Below, in pieces: positions 1-39,654 of a stretch of 64,000 nucleotides of DNA. The notes beneath the pieces were generated by a model. The model saw only the letters and a program-made list of their open reading frames with translations. It did no database searches and was not told where the DNA came from. A program made the position numbers and the translations under genes. This stretch comes from Lamellibrachia satsuma (taxonomy: Eukaryota; Annelida; Polychaeta; Sabellida; Siboglinidae), in contig BSQZ01000001.1 of NCBI GenBank assembly GCA_033239005.1, positions 5,085,001-5,149,000 on the forward strand, read 5' to 3'. Numbering within the stretch: position 1 is the stretch's first letter; every line of letters begins with the position of its first letter.

Positions 1-1372
1 TTGAATTATTCATACTCGTACTCATATAACTCATGCTTAATGTAATCAGATTAAAAAAAAAAAATTTTACAGTTAGCAAAATTAAACTTTCCAGGCAGTA
101 TCTTTTCCCAGTTAGAAACACCCAGTTAAGCAAACAGTTGTAGGCTACCAGTTCAGGCCATAATCCCTGTTTGTTTAATTAAGCCACCAGGATGTCCATA
201 AAGGGCCATTCATCAGTAAGGCATTCCATGGCAGCATGTCAATGTATATTTGCATGCACACATTTATACTCATTACCATGCCACTGGGCACTGGCTGACA
301 GTTCTAACTGCTAAGAACTGCCAGCTGAGTCTTCCTCTGTAGAAGTAAGGTGACTCAAGTCAGACTGCTTGCAGCTATAAACCAGTATAAGCAATATTAA
401 GCATCATCTGGTGCCAGTAGTCTGACTAAAAGTACAAAGGGGATTTTGAGCCTATTCACCTGTGCTAACCCTCTCAACAACCAGTAGTCTAAGAGCAGAA
501 AATGCAAATTGCAAACTTCTAATATAAACAGATTACAAATTGTAACACTGTCTTTGTGCATCATAAGAAGACAGACTGAACTGATGTATCAGTATGTAAA
601 TTGGTCTCATGTGGTCTTTATTCAAAACAAGGACAAACAAACTTTATTCAAATTGCCACACATCCCCTTTGTTCCAATTTGAACAAATCTTCTCACCTTC
701 AAATGAGGTACATGTTTGGGGGGGATAATGTTTAGTCACTAGTAGACTAACTACAAAGATAATGGTTTAATGGGTATTATTTGTTAATTGCAGTTAAGAA
801 GGGACTCCAAGCAAAAACTGATTGTATGAGTCATACCATATCTGTACGTCTGTAAAAGGGAGGGGTTCTTTTACTCGTACTTGTGAGAATATATTCGTAC
901 TCGTACTCAGCTTTTAGCAATGTACTCGTACTCGTACTCATCCATCACCAAAGTACTCGTGCTCATACTTGTACTCATGAAAATGTACTTGGCCCCAAGT
1001 CTGTGCACTGCCGTACATTACTAGAAGTGAATACAAAGGTTTCTTCTAATTGCAATATTATTGAGTTATATTGGGTTATATAGTTAACAAACATATGATG
1101 TGAAGCGTTGGTGTTGGGTTTAGTTTGATAAAAATTTCATCACTAAATGCATTTGTCAGATAGAGGCAGGGATATTTAAGATTATTTAGGACAAATAACA
1201 ACATTGGAATAACTTGCTGTTGATGAAAATGTATGAAGAACAAACTTGGATATGTGCATTTTTTTATTTTTAAAGGAATACCTAGATTAAGGAGCATAGT
1301 CATATTTTGTAAACTCATACCCTGTGTGATCGTATGAATGTGTAGCCTATGTTGCTGTTTACTCCTGTCCAG
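1..1372. other. Intron or upstream non-coding sequence of the left gene
   Basis: No exon could be supported here. The VWD-coding exon that begins at 1373 starts in phase 1 after a polypyrimidine-AG acceptor, so this is the tail of an intron whose upstream exons lie left of the window. It contains a degenerate ACTCGT microsatellite at about 870-990 and nothing else I recognise. Confidence 0.6.
870..990. repeat. Degenerate ACTCGT/ACTCAT hexanucleotide microsatellite
   Basis: The stretch is built from variants of tactcgtactcgtactcat interrupted by short unique words. A shorter relative lies at about 10-35. The open frame it creates is Ser-Tyr-Val-Leu rich and is a by-product of the repeat. Confidence 0.7.
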
Positions 1373-28617
<27,245 letters not shown>

Positions 28618-28647
28618 CGCCCTTGGAGCGATACTTCTCACTACTTG

Positions 28648-29867
28648 GTGAGTGTGATCAAAATGTGTGGCATCCTCCAGTATCAGTCACATGCCGGCAG
28701 AAAGTAAACTTGAGATACTGACACCAGCAGAAAGCCAAAGACGTGTATCTTTTATTTGGTGTATCACATTCAGTTGTAGCAGAAATATTGGCAAAGATAT
28801 ACTACATTGAACATTGTTGTGTGGAAAATGTTAGAACTGAGAAAAACGCATTTCAAGACAAGCACCATTTTTAGCACAAACATGTTGGATACAGCCACTT
28901 ACATTTGGGCTACAATCACCAAATTTGGAACATGGCAAGAAAATACACATGTGAAGGGCATTTAGGCATTACCTTAAACATTTACATGAAAATAATCCAC
29001 ATAGTGAGTCCCATCGGCAACGACATTCATCTGTCAGCCAGCAGTCAAAACTGCTCCGGATAGCGGCCAGTCCGACGTCGGTTATGCAACAGCTGCATTA
29101 GCTTAAGTTCTTTCCTGCTACCAGTTGTCAATTACATATTTATCTTCTTATGTTTTTACATGAACAAATAAATGTACTAATGCAACAAAATACTGCAGTA
29201 AATTGATGGTTATACAGTGAATGAACCTCGTAACTATACAAACACTTGTGAGTGATAATCAAAGTGGAAGTGGGTACAGTTCAATGTGATACAAATTAAC
29301 TGTTTTGTATTTTACCACAATATGTGCTCCATATGTGGAAAGTTGACATGCAAAGTTTGTAATGGTGTGTGGAATCTGGCATTCGACCTAAAAAGAGTTT
29401 AGATATGGACATGTTAAAAAGTAAAATCTTGGCCATTGTTTTTGTTCAGTAACGCAAGACGTAATTTATAGCTTCTCACAAAATGTTACATTACACCCAT
29501 TTGCAAGTGTGATTTCCACAAAATATTTTCGTATTGCTAAATATCAAGTATTTCTAATTCACCTTTTGTTTAGTCAAAATGCCTCACTTATAGTATAATT
29601 TTTTGTAGAACAGCTTATGCTGGAATAAACTTTATTTCACATAATTAGTCAGTAATAAATTATCTGGTCTGAACATATTTAACAAATGGGCAAGTATCAG
29701 TGATATGATAATTTGCGACAAACATTGCATGGGCAGGTATAATGGTAATTAATCTGTCATTTCGACCATGTCGTATGATATTACCAGGAGTAGACTGAAT
29801 GGTGAACTTAGGAAGTTCAATTTAAATGTACATTTTATTATTTGTCTTTGTTGCAACATTGTGCGGC
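28648..29867. other. First part of the 3' UTR intron
   Basis: No gene, element or array recognised. AT-rich. Confidence 0.6.
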
Positions 29868-32000
29868 GTCATAAACTGGTAGGCTTAGTGACGTAGGTGG
29901 GTGGGTGTTGATGAGCAATAACACAGGAGCCATAAACTGGTAGGTTCAGTGACGTAGGTGGGTGGGTGTTGATGAGCAGTAACACAGGAGTCATAAACTG
30001 GTAGGTTCAGTGACGTAGGTGGGTGGGCGTTGATGAGCAGTAACACAGGAGTCATAAACTGGTAGGTTCAGTGACGTAGGTGGGTGGGCGTTGATGAGCA
30101 GTAACACAGGAGTCATAAACTGGTAGGTTCAGTGATGTAGGTGGGTGGGCGTTGATGAGCAGTAACACAGGAGTCATAAACTGGTAGGTTCAGTGATGTA
30201 ACTGGGTGGGTGTTGATGAGCAGTAACACAGGAGTCATAAACTGGTAGGTTCAGTGACGTAGGTGGGTGGGCATTGATGAGCAGTAACACAGGAGTCATA
30301 AACTGGTAGGTTCAGTGATGTAGGTGGGTGGGCGTTGATGAGCAGTAACACAGGAGTCATAAACTGGTAGGTTCAGTGATGTAGGTGGGTGGGCGTTGAT
30401 GAGCAGTAACACAGGAGTCATAAACTGGTAGGTTCAGTGACGTAACTGGGTGGGTGTTGATGAGCAGTAACACAGGAGTCATAAACTGGTAGGTTCAGTG
30501 ACGTAGGTGGGTGGGTGTTGATTAGCAGTAACACAGGAGTCATAAACTGGTAGGTTCAGTGACGTAGGTGGGTGGGCGTTGATGAGCTGTAACACAGGAG
30601 TCATAAACTGGTAGGTTCAGTGACGTAGGTGGGTGGGTGTTGATGAGCAGTAACACAGGAGTCATAAACTGGTAGGTTCAGTAACGTAAGTGGGTGGGTG
30701 TTGATGAGCAGTAACACAGGAGTCATAAACTGGTAGGTTCAGTGACGTAAGTGGGTGGGTGTTGATGAGCGGTAACACAGGAGTCATAAACTGGTAGGTT
30801 CAGTGACGTAAGTGGGTGGGTGTTGATGAGCAGTAACACTGGAGTCATAAACTGGTAGGTTCAGTGATGTAGGTGGGTGGGTGTTGATGAGCAGTAACAC
30901 AGGAGTCATAAACTGGTAGGTTCAGTGACGTAGGTGGGTGGGTGTTGATGAGCTGTAACACAGGAGTCATAAACTGGTAGGTTCAGTGACGTAGGTGGGT
31001 GGGTGTTGATGAACTGTAACACAGGAGTCATAAACTGGTAGGTTCAGTGACGTAGGTGGGTGGGTGTTGATGAGCAGTAACACAGGAGTCATAAACTGGT
31101 AGGTTCAGTGACGTAGGTGGGTGGGTGTTGATGAGCAGTAACACAGGAGTCATAAACTGGTAGGTTCAGTGACGTAGGTGGGTGGGTGTTGATGAGGAGT
31201 AACACAGGAGTCATAAACTGGTAGGTTTAGTGATGTAGGTGGGTGGACGTTGATGAGCAGTAACACAGGAGTCATAAACTGGTAGGTTCAGTGATGTAGG
31301 TGGGTGGGTGTTGATGAGCAGTAACACAGGAGTCATAAACTGGTAGGTTCAGTGACGTAACTGGGTGGGTGTTGATGAGCAGTAACACAGGAGTCATAAA
31401 CTGGTAGGTTCAGTGACGTAACTGGGTGGGTGTTGATGAGCAGTAACACAGGAGTCATAAACTGGTAGGTTCAGTGATGTGGGTGGGTGGTGTTGATGAG
31501 CAGTAACACAGGAGTCATAAACCGGTAGGTTCAGTGACGTAGGTGGGTGGGTGTTGATGAGCAGTAACACAGGAGTCATAAACCGGTAGGTTCAGTGACG
31601 TAGGTGGGTGTTGATGAGCTGTAACACAGGAGTCATAAACTGGTAGGTTCAGTGACGTAGGTGGGTGGACGTTGATGAGCAGTAACACAGGAGTCATAAA
31701 CTGGTAGGTTTAGTGATGTAGGTGGGTGGACGTTGATGAGCAGTAACACAGGAGTCATAAACTGGTAGGTTCAGTGACGTAGGTGGGTGGGCGTTGATGA
31801 GCAGTAACACAGGAGTCATAAACTGGTAGGTTTAGTGAAGTAAGTGGGTGGGTGCTGATGAGCGGTAATGCAAGAGTCGTAAACTGGTAGGTTCAGTGAA
31901 GTAAGTGGGTGGGCATTGATGAGCGGTAATGCAGGAGTCATAAACTGGCAAGTTCAGTGACGTAAGTGGGTGGGTGTTGATGAGCAGTAATGCAGGAGTC
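29868..32000. repeat. 61-bp minisatellite, about 35 copies, in the 3' UTR intron
   Basis: Unit gtcataaactggtaggttca plus gtgacgtaggtgggtgggtg and ttgatgagcagtaacacagga. Most units contain tgacgta, a CRE/ATF half-site-like word. The right gene has a different (21-bp) array in the equivalent intron. Confidence 0.96.
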
Positions 32001-32076
32001 ATACTGCAGTAGGGTGTTCAACTACTTCTCATAATGATTGGTTTGTAAAGAAAGGTTTCTGTTGTCTGTGTTGCAG

Positions 32077-33865
32077 GAGAGTGAGAGTGGAGGAGTGAGA
32101 GTGGAGGGAGATGCAGTGACAACTGACTACAGATGGATGGACGTACGATGGATGCCTGGACCTCGACTGACCTGCAGGACCACATAATTAACAACAGACT
32201 CAAACCACAAGTTTGTTAGGTTATTCCACAAATAGCGATTCAGGTTTATTATCTAAGCAGAAATTCAGTTGTAATATTGCTGTTTTCATATAAAGTAGAA
32301 TTGGTCTGCATTGCTTTGGGACAAGCTCCTGTAGCTAAGTGTCAGACTACAAAATACTAGAAAGAGAAAATGGATGTAGAAACGGGAACTTCATACCGTG
32401 TTAAATCACTACTAAAATGTCGTTCTGAAGTAATTTCATAGGCATACCTATTTTCTACTCGTCTGCTGGTGTGTGTAAAATTACTTGTTTTGTGTTTGAA
32501 TTATTTGGCAGGAAAATCCATTTGTAAATCTTGTTCCTTCAGAAAACATTTAAACCTGAAAGAGGAGACAAGTGATGAACTGGTTACTTGTGCTGCACCA
32601 TGGTTTTCACTGGTTTTGATGCACCTACAATATGAGTGGATTTGCACTTTGGAATAAAGAAACAGTTGTTAAGGTTGAATGTGTAGACCTGCCACGTTGT
32701 ACTCATTACATGTATACAATACGTATTTTGGGAGGAATAAACCACAATCCGTTTTAATACGGATTTGCTTCAAATGAAAAAATCGTGACAAGTACAATTT
32801 TTTTATACATCACAATTATAAAATCGAATGACAAAGTCAACAGTCAAAGAGCAAGTATGTTATATTTTCCCTAAAATACTTTTGATGGTGTACAGACCTC
32901 AAACAAAAGTTGCATATTTGTTTTGGTGTAGGTATTTTTTGTAACCTGATAAATGGCGACACTCGATCGGAATATGAGTGCTGTAGGTCGGTTAACCAAT
33001 TTAAAATGTGATACAGTTTTGTATGGCTTTATACAGAATTTCTGAAAGTCTTTGAATATAATATTTAATCATAGATCTTAGATTCCTGATCATTTACGTT
33101 AAGACATATCATTGATGCTATCTGTGTCCATTTAACTTGAGTTTGTAATAAGTTCATTTTTTATTTGAAATACAAAGCCAAAATCTTAAATAATGTTGTT
33201 CATAATTAAATACAATTAGTACCAAGTTCAAGTAAAGCATAACGCAAAGTGTGGGATACACTTTACTCTAGAAGTTTGTTTGTGGTTGCTTTGTGTGCTG
33301 TGTAATATTTATCTTGAGATGCATATATGTATATTTCCTGTGATATATGAATTTTATAACTCAAGATAGGAGAAGAGTGCTCAAATTTAACATTTTCACT
33401 TGATTATACACTGTTTCTTTAACCTAATGTTCATGTAATGATTTATTTATGACTACCCCGGTATGTATTATTTATAAAATGTATTTTTTACTAATAACAC
33501 ACATTGCTTCTAAGAATTCTTATTGTAAGACGTACTTTATTAATCATATTTATGATAATTAATTATGAAGTTGAACAGACTGAATTAATTATTATTTAGT
33601 TAATGTAATATCTCTTATAATAAGAATGTTTATAGTAGTGTTGCTAGTGAACACAAATTTACTTAATTTTACTTGACAGTATTTGTTTTAATATAAGTGC
33701 TTGCTAAAACTGTGGCCTTTTACTGATTCTACTGGCTCTATATACACGTTTAACTTCTACCATTTCAGGAATTTCATATAAAACATGTATGTTATGTATA
33801 CATTATAGGTGTGATTATTTATTCAAAGTGAGTTTGTGATTAATAAAGTTTTGCAAAATTATTTG
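32077..33865 (+). other. Left 3' UTR terminal exon with two possible poly(A) signals
   Basis: Acceptor gtctgtgttgcag ends at 32076. The exon is untranslated because the stop lies in exon 23. AATAAA is found at 32653 and at 33842. The second is followed by a GT-rich tgttatgtgtttcgtttgtgttg-like downstream region, so the main end is probably near 33865. The last 1 kb matches 37345-38660 reversed. Confidence 0.7.
33842..33847 (+). terminator. Poly(A) signal AATAAA of the left gene
   Basis: Lies at the end of the arm homology and is followed by a GT-rich stretch. The right copy has ATTAAA at the matching position. Confidence 0.65.
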
Positions 33866-34256
33866 TTATGTGTTTCGTTTGTGTTGACCACCTTGATGTC
33901 ACTGTTTAGAAGACTGACACAAGAGGGCGCCATAACTCCATAGAAGTCATTGTGATGGTGCCACAATTAGTGTTGCCATTGGTGACCATTATACAGCTCC
34001 TTGGACTTCAATATTTGTTGTTTGTGTTTGAACAAAACAAAGTCACAGTGCTCACGTGACGCCAGACCTTAGTTAATGAACTCGTGGGTGAGTCTTTTTC
34101 TAAACTTGGTTTTTGGCTTAATATCCACTGTGTTGATTTAAGCTTCAAAGTTCTAGATACTCAGACTAATGCCACAGTAATAGTAAATAAAAACGTTAAC
34201 TACATTGATTTTACTAATGTTTGAATAAATAATTTTATTACATGCAATTAACTATA

Positions 34257-34690
34257 GGGACTTGACCACCAGGACACAGTGGTGAAGTCTGAAGGCATCA
34301 GTCACATACTTGACCACCAGGACACAGTGGTGAAGTCTGAAGGCATCAGTCACATACTTGACCACCAGGACACAGTGGTGAAGTCTGAAGGCATCAGTCA
34401 CATACTTGACCACCAGGACACAGTGGTGAAGTCTGAAGGCATCAGTCACATACTTGACCACCAGGACACAGTGGTGAAGTCTGAAGGCATCAGTCATAGA
34501 CTTGACCACCAGGACACAGTGGTGAAGTCTGAAGGCATCAGTCACAGATTTGACCACCAGGACACAGTGATGAAGTCTGAAGGCATCAGTCACAGACTTG
34601 ACCACCAGGACACAGTGGTGATGTCTGAAGGCATCAGTCACAGACTTGACCACCAGGACACAGTGGTGAAGTCTGAAGGCATCGAATAAA
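34257..34690. repeat. 48-bp minisatellite, 9 copies
   Basis: Unit cttgaccaccaggacacagt plus ggtgaagtctgaaggcatca and gtcacata. Sixteen codons per unit keep both strands open (VKSEGISHILDHQDTV on +); there is no splice, start or codon support for a gene. Confidence 0.95.
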
Positions 34691-35429
34691 TGACTTTCTA
34701 ACATCATACGCATATCATATGAGTTGGCAGTGTCGCCTGTACAAGTTTTTTTTACATTGGTATTACACATATAATTATATTGGATCTAACTTAGGATGAG
34801 CATGTTTATCAGTAGCAATGAAAAGAAATAAAAGTGTGCATGTATTTTTATCGAAAAGACATTCTGGTTGGTTAAATAAATCGTAATTTATTGATACATG
34901 AAATCACGAACAAACAAAACTAAATTGACTGAACTAAAATTTAGCACCAACATGAATCAATCAGACCAGTGACGCCACCTTATGGTAGCAGTCAAAACAC
35001 GGGTTCATGGCCAGACTCTATCCCTGCAGTTCACCACAAGACATTCTCACCATTCAGTATTGTATGGTGCAAATACAATAGTTCATCGGTTCTAACCCAT
35101 TCGGCAGGTGGCAGCACATTATGGTCTTCACTAGATATTCCCCACCATACAATATTGCATGGAGAGAATACAACAATTACTTGTGTATGTGTACGTTTGT
35201 ACATTACCTCGTATTTCTGTCAGTTTTGCATGTGTACGGGTCTAAAATTTTGTAGATGTGCTCTCGGGCCCATTGGGGTGGTTGGTACATTAAAAAACAT
35301 TTTATTCCACGGGGGTACGTGAGAGTAAAAATTTCAAAACGGCTGTAGTTGAAATTGCAACACTAATTAATTTGTGATATATAATAAATTTATGTGGCGG
35401 AGTATGTATTTAATGGATGCTGTAATGTT

Positions 35430-35760
35430 CAAACTAAAAGTAGAGACCTAATGTGCTGCCCTCGTTCCAATGAATTCAAACTTAAAGTAGAGAACTAATG
35501 TACCGCCATCGCTCCAATGAGTTCAAACTAAAAGTAGAGACCTAATGTGCTGCCATCTTTCCAATGAATTCAAACTAAAAGTAGAGAACTAACGTACTGC
35601 CATCTTTCCAATGAATTCAAACTAAAAGTAGAGAACTAATGTACTGCCATCTTTCCACTGAATTCAAACTAAAAGTAGAGAACTAATGTACTGCCATCTT
35701 TCCAATGAGTTCAAACTAAAAATATAGACCATAATGTGCTGCCATCTTTCAAAGTTAAAA
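35430..35760. repeat. 47-bp minisatellite, about 7 copies
   Basis: Unit caaactaaaagtagagaact plus aatgtactgccatctttccaatgaatt, starting near 35430, 35477, 35524, 35571 and so on. Confidence 0.9.
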
Positions 35761-36101
35761 CGAATGAGTTAAAACTAAAAGTTCAAACTCCCCACCAGTG
35801 GCGCCACTCAGCATGTCACCATTGCCACAATGGACAAAATGGACAGTGCGGAGTGGTATGTTGCCTGGGCAACGCGTTTGTTGTTTACGACTTTCTACGT
35901 CATTGCATCTGTGAACTCGAATATACGTAACATAGTTTTAAACAAAAATTAACGTTATTTTGTTCATATAGCTAGGCCTATACATTTTCACCGCAAACAC
36001 TATCTACAATTATTGTATGCAATTAAAATTGATATATTTATTGAACAACATTAGAAGTTCACCAAATGAAATGACGATATGTAGAATCTGCACATCAAAT
36101 A

Positions 36102-36268
36102 GGTTGTGGCAGTGGTGAAATCGTGACTTACATTACATTCACTATGTGGCGCCACTGGTTTGCTCAAACCAGAGCTAGTGTATACACTAGCTCTGCTCAA
36201 ACTCCCCACAAGTGTCGCCACACAGTGAACGTATTTTAAGTCACTCACAATTTCACCATTGCCACAAC
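36102..36268. mobile_element. Fold-back (palindromic, MITE-like) element
   Basis: Two imperfect inverted arms of about 70 bp, outer ends ggttgtggcagtggtgaaat and atttcaccattgccacaacc (one mismatch type), meet at a perfect 24-bp palindrome at 36171-36194 centred on gtgta/tacac. A related half copy with caaactccccaccagtggcg lies at 35785-35850. No transposase and no clear target duplication were seen. Confidence 0.65.
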
Positions 36269-36416
36269 CACTGATCTCTATATAACTGCCGTTGTGTCAT
36301 TTCTAATTGATATATTTGTGTCTGTGAATAAGGATCCAAAACAGTACTGCTGTTCTCCAGAAGTAGACTTGAGTAAAGCAGGCTTGAGTGTTCATTTTGA
36401 TGGATGGAACTTGTAG

Positions 36417-36945
36417 GTTTCCATAGAGGAAGCTCTATGATCTGTTTGTTTCCATAGAGGAAGCTCTATGATCTGTTTGTTTCCATAGAGGAAGCTCTAT
36501 GACCTGTTTGTTTTCATAGAGGAAGCTCTATGATCTGTTTGTTTCCATAGAGGAAGCTCTATGATCTGTTTGTTTCCATAGAGGAAGCTCTATGACCTGT
36601 TTGTTTTCATAGAGGAAGCTCTATGATCTGTTTGTTTCCATAGAGGAAGCTCTATGATCTGTTTGTTTCCATAGAGGAAGCTCTATGACCTGTTTGTTTC
36701 CATAGAGGAAGCTCTATGACCTGTTTGTTTCCATAGAGGAAGCTCTATGACCTGTTTGTTTCCATAGAGGAAGCTCTATGACCTGTTTGTTTCCATAGAG
36801 GAAGCTCTATGACCTGTTTGTTTCCATAGAGGAAGCTCTATGATCTGTTTGTTTCCATAGAGGAAGCTCTATGACCTGTTTGTTTCCATAGAGGAAGCTC
36901 TATGATCTGTTTGTTTCCATAGAGGACGCTCTATGACCTGTTTGT
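36417..36945. repeat. 31-bp minisatellite whose unit is a hairpin, about 17 copies
   Basis: Unit tttccatagaggaagctcta plus tgacctgtttg. Inside each unit catagag and ctctatg are perfect inverted 7-mers separated by gaag. Copies with t or c in ga(t/c)ctg are interspersed. Confidence 0.95.
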
Positions 36946-37079
36946 TTCTGATGATGTTACTGATATGGGTATTTCAACAAAGATCAGAGGTTATTGCAAC
37001 ACCGAGATATTTAGCCTGCGAGACAGTTTCCAATGTTTCACTATTTTAATTGAAGCTTATTATGATTACACTTGATGTC

Positions 37080-37290
37080 AATGATGTTTGTTTCTGGTTA
37101 CTGGTATGATGCAACACTTTTGAAGATGGAACCCCATTTTCCAAGAAATCTCCCATTTTGCAGACTTGTCCAGATCCTTCTGGAGCGCCGCAGCATTTGA
37201 CTTAACCACGAATGAGTAAAACTTTTGTAGCAAGCTGGAATATGGCACAAGTGTACTTAAAGCATAAACAAACTTCCAACATTCCAACTA
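37080..37290 (-). mobile_element. LINE RT scrap of another family
   Basis: The minus strand reads LQKDLDKSAKWEISWKMGFH then LQKCCIIPVTRNK, the LQ-DLD-L--W---W-M-FN--KC--I--T pattern just after the RT catalytic motif. Only about 45 codons are recognisable. Confidence 0.65.
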
Positions 37291-37343
37291 AATGGAATTC
37301 AACCACAGAAAACACAAACAAAACATACAATTTGTTAAGCTTT

Positions 37344-37349
37344 TTTAAT
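37344..37349 (-). terminator. Poly(A) signal ATTAAA of the right gene
   Basis: On the minus strand the position matching the left AATAAA reads ATTAAA, the common variant. It lies at the outer limit of the inverted-repeat homology. Confidence 0.5.
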
Positions 37350-39364
37350 CACAAACTCTTCTTGAATAAATAATGTATAAATAATGACACATGTTGTCAT
37401 ATGTTTACAAGACATACACATTTGATAGAATATACCTGAAATGGCAAAAGAGAACTGTGTATAGGCTGGATTCAGAAAAGAAAATTTTGCCTAAGCACAT
37501 ATATTAAAACAAGTACCGTCAAGAAAAACCCAGCAAATTTGTGTTCACAAATAACAGAGATTGTTTTATACCATATTCACTAAATAATATATTAATTTAG
37601 TCTGTTTAAATACACATGCTATGCTGGAAAACAGAAACAAAGCATGTAAATAAAAAGTCTTGAATAAATAATATATAAATAACCCACATTGCATGCAAAA
37701 CACAACTTTCATATGAAATTCATGACATAGTAAACTGAACTTTGATAACATATTATGTATATCTTGAGCCAGTACATGTCCAGTTTATACAGATTCAGAA
37801 AACATAATTTCGGTAAGCGTATACCAGGTATATTAAAACAAGTACCGCCAAGTAAATTTCAGTAAACTTATGTAAATAGACAGTTTCATACAATGATTCA
37901 GTCTGATCAGACGCAATTTGTGTTATTAGTAAAGTAAAACCAAATTTAATTAATAATAATTATGTAGTCATAGTTAAACAAATGATAGGCCCATGTAAAC
38001 CTTGATTAAAGAAACAACTTATCAACTAGTAAACATGTTACATTTGAGTACTCTTTTCCTATCTTGAATAATATATTTCATATATCACAGACTATAGAAA
38101 TAAACATACATGCATCTCCAGATAAATATTACACAGCACAGTCAAAATATCCTAGCCACCACAAACAAACTTCTAGACATACAACATGACCGATGGTCCA
38201 TTTGAGATGGTAGCAATAATATGTAGAATATTTTATATTATTCACTATTTTAATTGTTTTTTAAATTTTAGCCTCACAATTCAACTTAAAATTTACTTGT
38301 TACAAACTGAAATTAAATGGACACAACTTGCAGGTAATTAACGGTGTATTAATGTAAATGATCAGAAAGTATGACACGCACAGATCTAAGATTAAATATT
38401 AGTAAATAATAATATATCATGCATACTCATCAACACAAAGTATATAATAATATATCATGCATACTCATCAACACAAAGTATGTAATAATATATCATGCAT
38501 ACTCCTCAACACAAAGTATATAATAATATATCATGCATACTCATCAACACAAAGTATATAATAATATATTATGCATACTCATCAACACAAAGTATATAAT
38601 AATATATCATGCATACTCATCAACACAAATATCTTAGTATTTCCTTCAGATATTCAACCTTAACAATTGTAACAATATAATCAGTGTACAATAACAAACA
38701 TGATTATGGTTTATCATTCCAAAGTGCAAATCAACTTGTGCATGTGCATCAAAAACCAACAAAACCTTCGCACCACAAGTTCATGAGTTGTTTCCTTTTT
38801 CATATCTCAATTAGCAACAATCACAAACAAATTTTTCTGCCAAATAATCCAAACTCTAAACAGATAATTTTAGACATAAGGCAAAGAACAAACAAATACA
38901 CAATACATATGTTTAAGCTGTGTTTACAGAGAAATTACTCCCAGCCACATTTTAGTAGTGCATACGAACAAGTTTAGGTTCCTCTTTCTCCATCCGCTCT
39001 ATTTCAATCTAAGTATTTCTGGAGAATTTTGTAGCATGACATCTACCTGCATCACATTAATGTATGTCCCAAAAACAGTGCAGACCACCTTAGGAGTAAA
39101 CACAGCTTTAAAATACTATATTAACTTAATTTGTCTTAAAATAATAAACGTGCATCAAAACCAAACTTGTGGTTTGTGTCTGTTGTTATTGTTTTGTTCC
39201 TGCAGGTCAGTCGAGGTCCAGGCATCCATCATACATCCATCCATCTGTAGTTAGTTGTCACTGCATCTCCCTCCACTCTCACTCCTCTACTCTCACTCTC
39301 CTGCAACACAGACAACAGTTGTCACTGCATCTCCCTCCACTCTCACTCCTCCACTCTCACTCTC
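37345..39364 (-). other. Right 3' UTR terminal exon
   Basis: Homologous to 32077-33865. On the minus strand the acceptor gtctgtgttgcag ends at 39365, and a duplicate acceptor ends at 39301. The exon contains a 38-bp minisatellite (38395-38632) where the left copy has its first AATAAA region. Confidence 0.6.
38395..38632. repeat. 38-bp minisatellite, about 6 copies, right specific
   Basis: Unit taataatatatcatgcatac plus tcatcaacacaaagtata within the right 3' UTR region. Not found in the left copy. Confidence 0.92.
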
Positions 39365-39385
39365 CTGCAACACAGACAACAGAAA
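39240..39385 (-). repeat. Duplicated acceptor and start of the right 3' UTR exon
   Basis: On the minus strand gttgtctgtgttgcaggaga appears twice, 64 bp apart, each followed by gtgagagt and gtggagggagatgcagtgac. The left gene has a single copy. It is the two-copy form of the junction duplications seen elsewhere. Confidence 0.85.
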
Positions 39386-39654
39386 CCTTTCTTTACAAAC
39401 CAATCATTATGAGATGTTCAAGACAGAGTCTACTCCAGGCCCCCTATGCCATCATAAAACAAGTGGATTTTATGAACATCACTGCTAACTTATCATGGCG
39501 AATCTCGTCGCTGATAATGCCGTAAGATTGTATTGTTGACTGCTGTCAATATTGTTGTCTATTTTTGGTCACAATGAGCTGCTATTATATCATTTTGTTG
39601 TTTTAGGCAAACTATTCAGGGAAATCTTCACGCAGGATGATCTTATCAGCCAAC

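Larger units (their letters stand above)
33866..37330. other. Spacer between the convergent genes
   Basis: About 3.5 kb not shared between the arms. It holds three minisatellites (34257-34690, 35430-35760, 36417-36945), a fold-back element (36102-36268) and a LINE scrap (37080-37290). No gene is supported. The 48-bp array gives a 136-residue frame that is a repeat shadow. Confidence 0.7.

Noticed and set aside
29868..32000. CRISPR-like array
   Set aside because: Repeats are head to tail without unique spacers and the genome is clearly eukaryotic.
32077..32190. Coding last exon reading ESESGGVRVEGDAVTTD
   Set aside because: Both paralogs have an in-frame stop in exon 23 upstream of the donor, so this exon is 3' UTR.
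34279..34770. Repeat proteins VKSEGISHILDHQDTV (+) and FRLHHCVLVVKSVTDA (-)
   Set aside because: Shadows of a 48-bp array in the intergenic spacer, open on both strands.
34969..35322. 117-residue plus-strand frame in the spacer
   Set aside because: No recognisable domain, no splice partners, AT-rich composition like the surrounding non-coding sequence.
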